From contig NZ_CP166866.1 in the NCBI RefSeq assembly GCF_047495555.1, positions 558,001-622,000 on the forward strand: a stretch of DNA of 64,000 nt. Direction: 5' to 3'. Each line of letters opens with the position of its first letter. The first letter of the stretch is position 1. Positions 8,417 to 18,179 of the stretch are shown piece by piece. The notes beneath the pieces were generated by a model that was not told the DNA's origin, did no database searches, and saw only the letters and a list, made by a program, of their open reading frames with translations. This stretch comes from Methanobacterium_D sp040373355. Its GTDB lineage: Archaea > Methanobacteriota > Methanobacteria > Methanobacteriales > Methanobacteriaceae. The position numbers and the translations under genes are program-made.

Positions 8417-9028
8417 CTATAATTTTACAATAAATTTTTCCATTGGAATTATAAGTACATAAGCCAAACTGCTCCATTGGGGTACTATAAATGACAGAGT
8501 AATTGCCAGTAGTGTTATAAAAACAAACATTATACAACTGCGATTGATGGCATTTATTCTACTTTGACTAATATTTTCATCCATTAAATTATTTTTACTT
8601 GCATAATATCCATTTAAAGTTAATAATATTGCAATTCCCAACATATTCAGATTAAAAATAAAATGTGGAGTTGTAAAATGTCCATAATCACCAACAAGAG
8701 TTTGAGAAAATGGAACCATGACAATAAAAAGTAACCAAATAATATTTATCCATAAAAGTACATTATCTGCTCTTTTTATAATATGAAAGGTTCTATGATG
8801 TATAGTCCAGAAAAGAGCAAGCAAAATAAAACTTAATACAAAGACATAAAATTTAGGAAGTATATCCTGTAAAGAGATCCTGATAACACTATCTGATAGA
8901 GGAACCGCAATTTCAGGCACTGCTAAACTTAAAACTAGAAGCGTCATTGCAATAGCAAATATACCATCTACAAGTGTTTCAATACGATTTGTAGACATCC
9001 AAAATTTGGTTCCTCTTGAATCTTCCAT
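8417..9028 (-). CDS. TMEM175 (DUF1211) family potassium channel subunit
   Basis: A 203-residue, six-span membrane protein. The first span carries RIETLVDGIFAIAMTLLVL, the prokaryotic TMEM175 signature (R-x4-SD-x-FAIA-x-T-L) with Val in the usual Ser position. The span FWTIHHRTFHIIKRAD..LLWINIIWLLFIVMVPFS also fits. Prokaryotic TMEM175 proteins form tetrameric K+-selective channels from single-repeat subunits. The gene converges with the S26-like gene (13 bp between stops). A TrkA-type K+ regulator is at 31028, but nothing else links the two. Confidence 0.82.
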   Translation of the reverse strand: MEDSRGTKFWMSTNRIETLVDGIFAIAMTLLVLSLAVPEIAVPLSDSVIRISLQDILPKFYVFVLSFILLALFWTIHHRTFHIIKRADNVLLWINIIWLLFIVMVPFSQTLVGDYGHFTTPHFIFNLNMLGIAILLTLNGYYASKNNLMDENISQSRINAINRSCIMFVFITLLAITLSFIVPQWSSLAYVLIIPMEKFIVKL

Positions 9029-9079
9029 ATATTCTACATCCTAGTGGATTAGGTATTTTCCTATCTAATATTCATTATA

Positions 9080-10735
9080 TTATTGGGTATCTATACAATT
9101 AGAGAGTATTTTAGTTAATTTAGACTTATTAGAAGGCCAAATAATATATAATGTACTAATAAGCTTCAATAGGGATGATGGTTGAGGTATTTCTAATTTA
9201 TCTGCCATTTCTTCTGTTGCAGGTAATCCAGATAATTTAAGCCTATTTAGAAGGTTGTCAGCATATCCTGTTGATTCTGCAAAACCTCGTCCAATGGAAT
9301 TTCCTTCGTGATCTTTTAAATAAACTGCACCTTCTGAATAATGTAATCCATCGCCAAAAAATCCAGATTGGCCACCATCAACAATTGGAATCATAATAAA
9401 TTTCCGTATATCCTCGGGAATATCTTCTCCAAATTCGAATTCCCATCTTTGAGGGTACCATGTGTTTGTAACAGGATATATATCCGGATCCTGTGATTTT
9501 TCACTTCTTATCCATTCAGTTACCTTTAAAGTTCCCTTAACATCTTTATAATTACTTTTTTCATCTATATATTTTCCTGAAACATCTACTTCCATTGTAC
9601 CTGGAGACTTTGGCCCTGTTTGTCCATAATATTGTTTCATTTCATTAGAATGTATAGAAGCCATTGTTAATTCTCTATTACCTTTAAATTGGGCCATAAA
9701 CCAATCCCATCCGCCAGGTGGTTTTTCAGCCATATTATTAGCTGCTCTTAAAACTTTTACTCGAGGATTACCTGCAGGGAGCATTCCATTACACCATTGA
9801 TGGTCATACCAGAACTTACCACTTTTTAGGGATACCTCTTCTTCATTAATTTTCAAAATACTTTTATCTGGATCTACTCTAATATTTGGTACAGAATAAT
9901 AGAGCGTTCCAACTCCTCCACAGCATGGATCACATCCATTTTTTCCCTGAAGCAAATATTCTTTAGTTTGGGTAAGCGTAATATCTACTTCTATTTTTGC
10001 TGGTGAATCAGGATTAAGGTCTACTCCCTGACCTATTATCTGCAGAGGGAAAGTACTATCTTCTTTTAGGGCTTTTATTTTGTTTTTTCCAAATGTATAA
10101 TCAAATGGATTATTGGAAAACTCTATTAGTCCAGTTGTACCTGCAATTATTATAGGTTTTGAACGATAATGGTTTCCTCCAGCTTCACTTACTGCTAAAT
10201 GTAACTCAAGAATCTGATTTTGCACATCAGAAAGCCCGAAGTGTTTTGCAATGGGTGGTGGAAGTAATGCATACTGCCAGAACATGAATTGAACACCATA
10301 TTCTTTTCCATTTTCTCCAATACAACTCCCAACAATAAAATGCCATCCTAACTGGTAATCAAATTGTGGGGCATCGTCTTGAGGAAGTTTAAAATTAGCC
10401 TTTGCTGGTATTGGAGCATATCCTTTAGAACTGTCCATTCCTAAAAATAAAGTCATTGCATATGCTTGTTGCGGTGAAAGGGATTCAGAATGCTGAATTA
10501 GTATATTATAAATATTTTTATAGCTAGGAGTGAATGAATCACGATTTTTCAATCTTTCTTTTAAAAGATACTGCATTCGCTTGCCAAAACTATGATTGCT
10601 ATTCTTTTCGCTTTGTAATTTTTTAATTATACTCTCTGGAATATTTTCAGCGTCAAATTCATCCATCCATAAAGCTCTAGCTATATTACTTTTTGTTTCT
10701 TCATCTAAATTTTCAAATAGCTCATAATTTTGCAT
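9080..10735 (-). CDS. AttH/CrtC-like lipocalin-fold protein
   Basis: A protein of ~551 residues read from ATG 10735, chosen because AAGGAG lies eight bases upstream; the GTG nine bases earlier has no site. The C-terminal two thirds carry hallmarks of the AttH/CrtC (carotenoid 1,2-hydratase-like) lipocalin pair: FWYDHQWCNG, which matches the xWxDHQWG motif, GWDWFMAQFKGNRELTMA, and GRGFAESTGYA near the end. The first ~120 residues (MQNYELFENLDEETKSNIARALW...) form a separate helical region. No signal peptide is visible, so it is probably cytoplasmic. CrtC enzymes hydrate isoprenoid double bonds; whether this one acts on a lipid is unknown. It stands alone. Confidence 0.65.
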   Translation of the reverse strand: MQNYELFENLDEETKSNIARALWMDEFDAENIPESIIKKLQSEKNSNHSFGKRMQYLLKERLKNRDSFTPSYKNIYNILIQHSESLSPQQAYAMTLFLGMDSSKGYAPIPAKANFKLPQDDAPQFDYQLGWHFIVGSCIGENGKEYGVQFMFWQYALLPPPIAKHFGLSDVQNQILELHLAVSEAGGNHYRSKPIIIAGTTGLIEFSNNPFDYTFGKNKIKALKEDSTFPLQIIGQGVDLNPDSPAKIEVDITLTQTKEYLLQGKNGCDPCCGGVGTLYYSVPNIRVDPDKSILKINEEEVSLKSGKFWYDHQWCNGMLPAGNPRVKVLRAANNMAEKPPGGWDWFMAQFKGNRELTMASIHSNEMKQYYGQTGPKSPGTMEVDVSGKYIDEKSNYKDVKGTLKVTEWIRSEKSQDPDIYPVTNTWYPQRWEFEFGEDIPEDIRKFIMIPIVDGGQSGFFGDGLHYSEGAVYLKDHEGNSIGRGFAESTGYADNLLNRLKLSGLPATEEMADKLEIPQPSSLLKLISTLYIIWPSNKSKLTKILSNCIDTQ

Positions 10736-10900
10736 TTTTAACACTCCTTGCCCCTATTATTGCCCTTTTATTAATTATTCTTTTCCATAAATATTAATAA
10801 ATTAAAATAGATAAATAATAATAGAACTGAGGGAAGTTTAAATGAAAAATAGTTCTAAAAATAACAAATTGAATAGATGTAAACCTATAATGCCACTAGT

Positions 10901-11623
10901 TTAAATTTTATTTTTTTCCATTAATTTATCTTTAATTATTTCACCTATATTTTTTGCTTCAGCTAACTTCTCTGGCTGATCCCTTACTGAAATATACTCA
11001 AGTACCCTGTATGAAGGATTATTAAATGGATCATTATCTGGTAATTCTTCAAGATAGCCTTCATAAATATTTTCAAGCCCAAAACTCTCTCCTAAAATCT
11101 TTTCTGCCATTTTAGCTGAATTCCAGATTGAATACAAGCATGTTTCGCCAGGGCCACATACAAAGCATCCCGGTGTTCCATTTGCAAAAACACCTCCTGC
11201 AACTTCCATTCCAGCAATCTCAAGAACATCGTGCAGCCATTCGCAGACAAACTCTTCTCCCATCCAGCCGACAGCTGCTGCTGCTCCAATTTTTCCTTGA
11301 AGAAGTTGTTTGACATGTCTTTTAGAGTATAGTCTTTCTACAAAAGCTTTTATGAATGCACTTGGAAGCCTATATATTGTAGGAGAGCCCAGAACAATTG
11401 CATCGGCATCCATAACTTTTTTTGATAGCCATTTGAAATCATCTTCAACAATACATTCATTGGTATAAGCACATTTCCTACATTGTCTGCAAGGACCTAC
11501 GTTTATGTCTGAAAGCTTTATAAACTCCTGATCGAGCCCTGAAGCGTCCATAATAGCTTTTATAAGTAGTTCAGTGTTACTATTTTCAATAGCGCTTCCA
11601 CTAATTCCCAATATCTTCGGCAT
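10901..11623 (-). CDS. Iron-sulfur flavoprotein (Isf family)
   Basis: A 240-residue flavodoxin-fold protein. The start KILGISGSAIENSNTELLIKAI is the FMN phosphate-binding loop of NADPH-dependent FMN reductases. The compact cluster CRQCRKCAYTNEC (near residues 45-57) is the Isf motif that binds one 4Fe-4S cluster. VLGSPTIYRLPSAFIKAFVER is the second FMN-contact region. Isf proteins of methanogens pass electrons from ferredoxin and have been linked to reduction of O2 or H2O2. GAGGAGG lies just before the ATG. The gene is divergent from the GAF-domain gene; an 11-bp inverted repeat sits between them (11679-11714), suggesting shared control. Confidence 0.88.
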   Translation of the reverse strand: MPKILGISGSAIENSNTELLIKAIMDASGLDQEFIKLSDINVGPCRQCRKCAYTNECIVEDDFKWLSKKVMDADAIVLGSPTIYRLPSAFIKAFVERLYSKRHVKQLLQGKIGAAAAVGWMGEEFVCEWLHDVLEIAGMEVAGGVFANGTPGCFVCGPGETCLYSIWNSAKMAEKILGESFGLENIYEGYLEELPDNDPFNNPSYRVLEYISVRDQPEKLAEAKNIGEIIKDKLMEKNKI

Positions 11624-11678
11624 TATATCCTCCTCTACTAATAACTCTTCTAAATTTTATGAATATACTTATGCGTTA

Positions 11679-11714
11679 TTAAAATGTACTAAAATGTCAC
11701 TTTGTACATTTTAA
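11679..11714. promoter_or_regulatory. Operator-like inverted repeat between divergent flavoprotein and GAF genes
   Basis: TTAAAATGTAC (11679-11689) is matched exactly by GTACATTTTAA (11704-11714). The 14-bp spacer holds a third partial copy, AAAATGTCAC (11691-11700). Such arms 25 bp apart fit a dimeric regulator bound on one DNA face. The site lies 56 bp before the flavoprotein ATG and 72 bp before the GAF-gene ATG, where it could cover both promoters. The binding protein is not known. Confidence 0.5.
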
Positions 11715-11786
11715 TGACTGAAAACTGATAAAATATATTTAAGATTTCAAACATAATATGTATTACAAAGTTTTTAAGGATATTGT

Positions 11787-12335
11787 ATGATACGGAAAAC
11801 TGAAATTAGTAAAAAAATTAATTTTTCACAAGATTTGCTTAATATAAAAGAAAGAATTTCAGGCAGGGTATATAGTTCATCGCTAAAAGAAATATCTGAT
11901 TTAGTTTTTGATGAGGCACTTAAATTAACTAATAGTGACTACTGTTATGTTGCCTATGTAGATCCAGAAAATAAGGATAGTGTTGGAATTTCTTTTTCGC
12001 ACCTTACTGACGCCTGTAAAATGTATGCTGAAATGGGAGAAGCCCGATTTAAGGTTTTAAGTGATGGAACCTATGGAGGACTTCTTGGCTACTCCTTAGA
12101 CACTGGCGAATCATTCTACGTTCATGACATAAGCTCTCATCCTGCTGCCCATGGCTTACCTTCAGGCCATGAACCAGTAGATCAATTCCTTTCAGTTCCT
12201 GTCAAGTATGGAGAAAAGATATTAGGTCAAATAGTTCTGGCTAATCCAAAAGAAGATTATAATGACAAACATTTGAAAATAGCTGAAAAACTCGCTGATT
12301 TTTATGCTGTTGTCCTTAAAGAGAAGCTTTACTAA
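11787..12335 (+). CDS. Single GAF-domain sensor protein
   Basis: A 182-residue soluble protein made mostly of one GAF domain (about residues 28-178): SLKEISDLVFDEALKLTNSDYCYVAYVDPE at the start, GLLGYSLDTGESFYVHDIS in the middle and FLSVPVKYGEKILGQIVLANPKEDYND at the end, the last being the typical GAF_2 pattern. GAF domains bind small ligands or sense redox state. There is no output domain, so it probably acts through a partner. It is divergent from an iron-sulfur flavoprotein with an inverted repeat between, and converges with the efflux pump (1-bp gap). A redox-sensing role is only suggested by that neighbour. Confidence 0.8.
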   Translation: MIRKTEISKKINFSQDLLNIKERISGRVYSSSLKEISDLVFDEALKLTNSDYCYVAYVDPENKDSVGISFSHLTDACKMYAEMGEARFKVLSDGTYGGLLGYSLDTGESFYVHDISSHPAAHGLPSGHEPVDQFLSVPVKYGEKILGQIVLANPKEDYNDKHLKIAEKLADFYAVVLKEKLY

Positions 12336-12336
12336 T

Positions 12337-13974
12337 CTATTTATTTTCTTTATCAAAATTTAACCCTATTTTTTGATAATGCTCCTTAAGATTTTCTTTA
12401 TAGTTATATAGTAACTCTGAAGAATTTATAATTTCCCTAGAATATCTTAAAAGATTTGATTCATTAATGAGTTCTTTAGAATTGCTTAGTAGCCTAGAAT
12501 CATCTATTATTTCTTTTGATTCTTCAATTATGTCTTGAGGTGTAGGAATTATTTCTGATTCTACAATTTTTTCCTTTGTTTCTGTTATCTTTTTCTTATA
12601 AACTCCAACTGGAGAGAGCACAAAGATTAGTATACTTAAAAATGCGCCTAAAAACATTATAAGATGCATTCCTTCGGTGAAGTTATAAGCAGCGAGATTA
12701 TATAACTTCTCTTGCTCTAAAAGAGCAGGACTGATAGTTGTATGAAGAAGTATTCCTGCAATACATACTCCAAATACCATTCCAAGATTTCTCATTGTTA
12801 CTATAATACTTGATGCCAATCCTTTCTTTTTATTAGGTATAACCTTCATTATAGTCCTGTTGTTTGGAGCTTGAAACATTGCAGCACCTACACCAAGTAA
12901 GCCAAGTCTCCATAACACATTAAAATAAGAAGAGAACATTGTTAGATATGTCATTGAATAGAGAGCTGCTGCACTAATTAGAGCACCCAAAAGAGCAGGT
13001 TTCCTTGAGCCAATTTTATCAGCAAGTGTTCCACTTAAAGGTGCTAAAATCATCATAATAACAGGATTTATGGTCAGTACAATCCCTGTTAATGCCGGAT
13101 CGAATTTCAGGACCTTCTGCAGATAAAAAGGCATTATAAAAAGAATCATGTACATGCTTATGTAATTAAAAAATAAGCTTAAGTTAAATGCGGTGAATGT
13201 CTTATTTTTAAAAAGGTCAAGGTCCAGAAGAGGATTATCCACCATTTTTTCATTTAATATAAACAATATAAATGTAATTAAAGCTGTAATAGCAGCTATT
13301 ATCTCAATTGTCCCAATTCTAAAATTTTGAGCATAATTGAGAACATATACTGCTGAAAAAATGCATATATACTGCAGTATTGCTCCAGAAATATCCAATT
13401 TAGCGGGTTCTGGTTTTTTTCTATCTAGTATATTGTAACAGAGCACGAAACTTGTAATTCCCGCAGGTACATTAATTAAAAATATAGTTTGCCAGCCTAA
13501 AAATGTCTGCAGTATTCCTCCAAGTATAGGACCAGTAGCTAAACCTGCTGCAATTGCCACTGCATAGATTCCAAGTGCTTTACCTGTTTGACTTTTCGGA
13601 AAAGCTCCTTTAACTATTCCCATTGATACTGATATTATCAATGCTGCTGCTATTCCCTGTAAACTCCTGAAAATTATTAATAATTCTATTGAAGAAGCTA
13701 AGCTGCATAAAACAGATGCAGCAATAAAACTTAATAATCCCGCCATGTATACTCTTTCATGACCATAAGAATCTCCTAATCTGCCGAATAGTAACACAAA
13801 GCCTAACAAATTAATTAGATAAGCAGTTATTACCCACTCTGAATTTACAATATTTGTAGAGAAGAATGTTGTAATAGCAGGTAGTGAAACGTTAACTATA
13901 CTGGCATTTATAGGCACCATTATAGTTCCGAGGGCAATTGCAAACAGTATTCTCCATTTTTTATCAAAATTCAA
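12337..13974 (-). CDS. DHA2-family (EmrB/QacA) MFS drug-efflux transporter
   Basis: A 545-residue major facilitator of the 14-span DHA2 group. Motif A is LFGRLGDSYGHERVYMAG, motif C is GLATGPILGGILQTFLGW, and the N-terminus NASIVNVSLPAI is typical. Such pumps export drugs or other amphiphiles by proton antiport. The start is TTG 13974 with AGGTGA seven bases upstream. Unusual is the cytoplasmic tail of about 75 residues after the last span, ending in at least three 13-residue repeats (IIDDSRLLSNSKE, LINESNLLRYSRE, IINSSELLYNYKE). The gene is divergent from the large histidine kinase and converges with the GAF gene. Confidence 0.88.
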   Translation of the reverse strand: MNFDKKWRILFAIALGTIMVPINASIVNVSLPAITTFFSTNIVNSEWVITAYLINLLGFVLLFGRLGDSYGHERVYMAGLLSFIAASVLCSLASSIELLIIFRSLQGIAAALIISVSMGIVKGAFPKSQTGKALGIYAVAIAAGLATGPILGGILQTFLGWQTIFLINVPAGITSFVLCYNILDRKKPEPAKLDISGAILQYICIFSAVYVLNYAQNFRIGTIEIIAAITALITFILFILNEKMVDNPLLDLDLFKNKTFTAFNLSLFFNYISMYMILFIMPFYLQKVLKFDPALTGIVLTINPVIMMILAPLSGTLADKIGSRKPALLGALISAAALYSMTYLTMFSSYFNVLWRLGLLGVGAAMFQAPNNRTIMKVIPNKKKGLASSIIVTMRNLGMVFGVCIAGILLHTTISPALLEQEKLYNLAAYNFTEGMHLIMFLGAFLSILIFVLSPVGVYKKKITETKEKIVESEIIPTPQDIIEESKEIIDDSRLLSNSKELINESNLLRYSREIINSSELLYNYKENLKEHYQKIGLNFDKENK

Positions 13975-14375
13975 ACTATTTTCACCTTAAAATTGAAACT
14001 TTAGGTTATTTTTGAATTTAATCTGTAATAAAATTTTTGAAAAAGTTAAGATAATGATCATAATACCTTTAAATTTAATATAAAAGTAAGACATATTTCT
14101 GCCTTATTCACTTTAAAAGGACATACATAATCTAATTATAAACATTAAATGTGTAAATAAATCTTATTATAGGTACATATATCTAATAATTTATAAAATA
14201 ACCTATATAGCCATAATTCAAGTTTAAGTTATATTTAAATTAATTTAAATGATTATAACTAAAAAGAAATACTTTATAGTAGATTTAAACATATTTTAAC
14301 ATAAAAAATATATAATTAGTAAGATAAATTACTATAATACTGTTTTTAGTTATCATAAGTAAAAGCAATGATATT
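13975..14375. other. Gene-free divergent promoter region
   Basis: About 400 bp of AT-rich DNA separate the efflux-pump and histidine-kinase starts. Several TATA-like runs occur (for example TTTAAATTTAATA near 14071). No open frame with a ribosome site, tRNA or strong inverted repeat was seen, so it most likely only holds the two promoters. Confidence 0.4.
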
Positions 14376-17300
14376 ATGGTAAACTCCAGAAGACATCTAG
14401 AAACTGAAGAAGAACTTAAGTACCAGACTGATTTACTAGATAAAGTTTCTGATGCAGTTATTTCTACTGATATCCATTTTAACATTAAAACATGGAACCA
14501 AGCTGCAAAATTATTATACGGCTGGTCAGAACAAGAAGTTAAAGGCAAATCGGTTATGGAATTGATTAAAACAGATTATCTAGGACATAACAATGAAGAA
14601 GTTTTAGAAAAATTTAATGATAGTGGATTCTGGGAAGGAAAAGTTATTCAATATTCAAAAGATAGTAAAAAACTCTATATTCACAGTTCTGTTACTTTAC
14701 TAAAAGATATATCTGGAAACCCAGTTGGGGCAGTTGCAGTTAATAGAGATATTACAGCACGTAAAAAATCCGAAGAGGCTTTAAAAGAAATTGAAGAAAG
14801 ATATCATGCTTTATTTAAAAATAATCATGCTGTAATGCTTCTTATTGAGCCAGATAGTGGAAATATAGTTGATGCTAATCCTGCTGCTTGTTCTTTTTAT
14901 GGATATGATGAAAATGAATTAAAGAGAATGAAGATTACTGATTTAAACATTCTTACTAATGAACAAGTTCACAAAGAAATGCAAAAGGCACGAGCAGAGC
15001 AGAGAAATCATTTTATATTTAAACATCGTTTAGCTAATGGTAAAATACGTGATGTGGATGTTTATAGCGGCTCAGTTAATGTAAATGGTAAAAAATTACT
15101 TTATTCAATTATTCATGATATTACAAAGCAGAAAAAAGTTGAAGAATCCCTCAAAAAGAGTGAATCTACTCTTAAAAGAGCTCAAAAAATGGCTAAGTTA
15201 GGTTCATGGAATTGGGATATAAAAAATGATATAATCAACTTTAGCGATGAATATCTTGAAATAGTTGGTATTTCTCATAATTTAAAGTATAATTATGACG
15301 TTTTTAAACAAATAGTACATCCTGATGATCTGAATCATGCCAATAAAGCATTTATAGATGCTTTATACTCTAATAAAGAGTATAATATTGATTATAGAGT
15401 TATACGCCCTGATGGTGATGAAAGAATAATTCACAGTGAGGGTGAAGTCACATTTGATGAAAATAATAAACCCATACGAATGTTTGGGGTTATTCAAGAC
15501 ATTACTGAACGTAAAATGATAGAACAAAGAATTTCAGAGGCCCTAGATTTTAATCAGAGAATTATTTCCGCATCACCAATAGGAATAGCTGTTTATGACA
15601 AATCAGGACAATGTATTATGGCTAATAAAGCTGCAGCTAAAATTATTGGATCTACTTATAAAGAATTTATGAATCAAAATTATAATTTCCTCCAGTCATG
15701 GAAGATATCGGGACTATATGACGCTGCTAGGAATGTTATGGAAAATGGTGGAGAAATAAGAGACGATAGTCACCTTATAACTACATTTGGAAAGGAAGTT
15801 TGGTTTGAATATTACTTTAGTAGATTTTTATTAAATGGAAAAGATCATCTTCTCTTTATTTTTAACGATATTCAGGAACGTAAACAATTAGAAAAAGAAT
15901 TAAGACAAGCACGAGATCATCTTGAAGAGCAAGTTGAAGAACGTACCTTGGAACTAGAAGAAGCATATGAATCTTTAAAAGAAAATGAAATCAGATACAG
16001 TTCAATCATTGAAAACAGTGAAGATGCAATTTTACTAACTGCACCAGATGGACGGATTTTGACGGCTAATTCAGCTGCAGAAGAGATGTTTGGTTATACA
16101 GCAGAAGAAATCTGTAATTTAGGTAGATCAGGTATTTTAGATATTGAAGATCCAAGATTACCCAGAATGCTCGAAGAAAGAGCCAGTACTGGTAAAACTA
16201 AAGGTGAATTAACTTTTATTAGAAGTGATGGGTCTAAATTTCCAGGTGATGTTTCAACATCAATATTTAAAGACAGAAATGGAAATGATAGAACAAGTAT
16301 GATTATCAGAGATGTTACTGAGCGTAAAGAAGCCGAAGAAAAACTCAGAAGTAACGAAAAAATGCTGAGTGAAGCTCAGAGAATTGCAAATCTTGGTAAC
16401 TGGGATTGGAATATTGTAACTAATGAATTATGCTGGAGTGACGAAATCTACAGAATTTTTGGACGTCACCCTCAAGAATTTAATGCGACCTACGATGCTT
16501 TTTTAAATTATGTTCATCCTGATGATCAAAATTATGTTGATAACGCTGTTAAAAAAGCTTTAGAAGGCAAACCTTACAGCATTAACCATAAAATTGTCCT
16601 AAGGGATGGTAACGAGCGTATAGTTCATGAAAATGGTGAAGTTACTTTTGATAATGAAGGTACTCCTATAAAAATGGTTGGAACAGTTCAGGATATAACT
16701 GAGCAAGTATTAGCTGAACAACAAACCCGTAAGTTAGCGAGTATTGTTGAATCATCTGATGATGCAATAATAAGTAAGGACTTAGAAGGAAATATAACAA
16801 GTTGGAACAAGGGCGCAGAGAAAATATATGGCTATAACTCATCAGAAGTCATAGGAAAACATATATCTATTTTAATGAGCCCTGATGAATGGAAAAATGT
16901 TTATATACTCATGGAAAAGGTACAAAGAGGAATTACTGTATCACATTACGAAGGCAAACGAATCAGAAAAGATGGATCCGAATTTAGTGCTTCTGTAACT
17001 TTATCTCCAATTAGAGATTCAAATGGGAAGATTACAGGTATATCTGTAATTGCAAGAGATATTTCTGAACGTAAACAAGCTGAAGAAGATCTAAAAAGAA
17101 GTGAAACTATTCTTGAAGAGGCAACTAAGCTTTCTAAGGTTGGGGCCTATGAATGGAATATCAAAAAGGATGAATTTATCTTTTCAAGAGAATGGCAGCG
17201 AATTCATGGAATTAAAGAGAACAACCTCCCATCCTCGAAATTATTAGAAATAGCATATCCTGAAGATGTTGAAAAAGTTAATAATGCATTAAATACAGCT

Positions 17301-18179
17301 TTAGAAGGTAAAATACCATATAATATTGAACATCGTATTATAAATCAGCTTAATGGAGAAATAAGATATATACATGCCATAGGAACTGTTTTAAAAGATG
17401 AAGAAGATAATCCAGTTAAAATGTATGGTGTAGCAGACGATATTACAGAAACTAAATTAGCAGAAATTGAACGAGAGGCATTAATAGAAGATTTAACACG
17501 TTCTAACGATGAACTACGTCAATTTGCTTTTATTACAAGTCATGACTTACAGGAACCACTACGTACCCTAGGAAGCTATGCAGGATTACTTAAACGCCGT
17601 TATGAAGGACAATTAGATAAAGATGCTGATGAATATATTGAATACATGGTTAGTGGTGCAATTCGGATGCAAGATATGATTAAGGGTTTATTAGAGTATT
17701 CTCGTGTAGGATCTAGAATACAATTTAAAGAATTCAATATAGAAGAATCTTTAAATGCAGCTTTATTGGATTTAAGGTCTCTAATAGATGATAATGATGC
17801 TGAAGTAACTACTGATCAGCTTCCAGTAGTTGCTGCAGATTTTGACCAGATTACACGTGTTTTCCAAAATTTAATTACTAATTCTATTAAGTTCCGTAAA
17901 AAAGATAAACCCCCAAAAATCCATATTACAGCACAAGAAGATAAAGAAAATGAAGAATACGTTTTTTCAGTTTCAGATAACAGTATTGGAATGGAACAGG
18001 AGTATACTGATAAAATATTTGAGATATTTAAGCGCTTGCACCCCATTGGAGAATATGAAGGTGCAGGAATAGGATTATCTATTGTAAAAAGAATTATTGA
18101 CCACCATGGAGGCCGTATTTGGGTTAAATCTTCCTTAGGTGAAGGTTCTAATTTCTGTTTTACCCTACCAAAGCCCTAA
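14376..18179 (+). CDS. Multi-PAS sensor histidine kinase (eight PAS domains)
   Basis: A soluble 1267-residue sensor kinase. Eight PAS/PAC units can be counted, each ending in a D-I-T-x-R-K-like linker: roughly residues 18-130, 138-258, 265-390, 395-508, 545-662, 667-790, 793-908 and 915-1035. Units 3, 6 and 8 are of the PAS-fold-3 type (LGSWNWDIKND, LGNWDWNIVTNE, VGAYEWNIKKDE). A short coiled coil lies at 508-545. The HisKA box is FAFITSHDLQEPLRTL with the phospho-His near 1057; the N box is NLITNSIKFRK; the G2 box is GAGIGLSIVKRI. The G1 box reads DNSIGM, so the first Gly of DxGxG is Ser. No membrane span or response regulator is visible; it is an orphan kinase. Confidence 0.92.
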   Translation: MVNSRRHLETEEELKYQTDLLDKVSDAVISTDIHFNIKTWNQAAKLLYGWSEQEVKGKSVMELIKTDYLGHNNEEVLEKFNDSGFWEGKVIQYSKDSKKLYIHSSVTLLKDISGNPVGAVAVNRDITARKKSEEALKEIEERYHALFKNNHAVMLLIEPDSGNIVDANPAACSFYGYDENELKRMKITDLNILTNEQVHKEMQKARAEQRNHFIFKHRLANGKIRDVDVYSGSVNVNGKKLLYSIIHDITKQKKVEESLKKSESTLKRAQKMAKLGSWNWDIKNDIINFSDEYLEIVGISHNLKYNYDVFKQIVHPDDLNHANKAFIDALYSNKEYNIDYRVIRPDGDERIIHSEGEVTFDENNKPIRMFGVIQDITERKMIEQRISEALDFNQRIISASPIGIAVYDKSGQCIMANKAAAKIIGSTYKEFMNQNYNFLQSWKISGLYDAARNVMENGGEIRDDSHLITTFGKEVWFEYYFSRFLLNGKDHLLFIFNDIQERKQLEKELRQARDHLEEQVEERTLELEEAYESLKENEIRYSSIIENSEDAILLTAPDGRILTANSAAEEMFGYTAEEICNLGRSGILDIEDPRLPRMLEERASTGKTKGELTFIRSDGSKFPGDVSTSIFKDRNGNDRTSMIIRDVTERKEAEEKLRSNEKMLSEAQRIANLGNWDWNIVTNELCWSDEIYRIFGRHPQEFNATYDAFLNYVHPDDQNYVDNAVKKALEGKPYSINHKIVLRDGNERIVHENGEVTFDNEGTPIKMVGTVQDITEQVLAEQQTRKLASIVESSDDAIISKDLEGNITSWNKGAEKIYGYNSSEVIGKHISILMSPDEWKNVYILMEKVQRGITVSHYEGKRIRKDGSEFSASVTLSPIRDSNGKITGISVIARDISERKQAEEDLKRSETILEEATKLSKVGAYEWNIKKDEFIFSREWQRIHGIKENNLPSSKLLEIAYPEDVEKVNNALNTALEGKIPYNIEHRIINQLNGEIRYIHAIGTVLKDEEDNPVKMYGVADDITETKLAEIEREALIEDLTRSNDELRQFAFITSHDLQEPLRTLGSYAGLLKRRYEGQLDKDADEYIEYMVSGAIRMQDMIKGLLEYSRVGSRIQFKEFNIEESLNAALLDLRSLIDDNDAEVTTDQLPVVAADFDQITRVFQNLITNSIKFRKKDKPPKIHITAQEDKENEEYVFSVSDNSIGMEQEYTDKIFEIFKRLHPIGEYEGAGIGLSIVKRIIDHHGGRIWVKSSLGEGSNFCFTLPKP

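Noticed and set aside
10842..10904. 20-codon frame MKNSSKNNKLNRCKPIMPLV after GAGGGAAG
   Set aside because: Very short, low complexity and overlapping the end of the flavoprotein gene; no support beyond a weak ribosome site.
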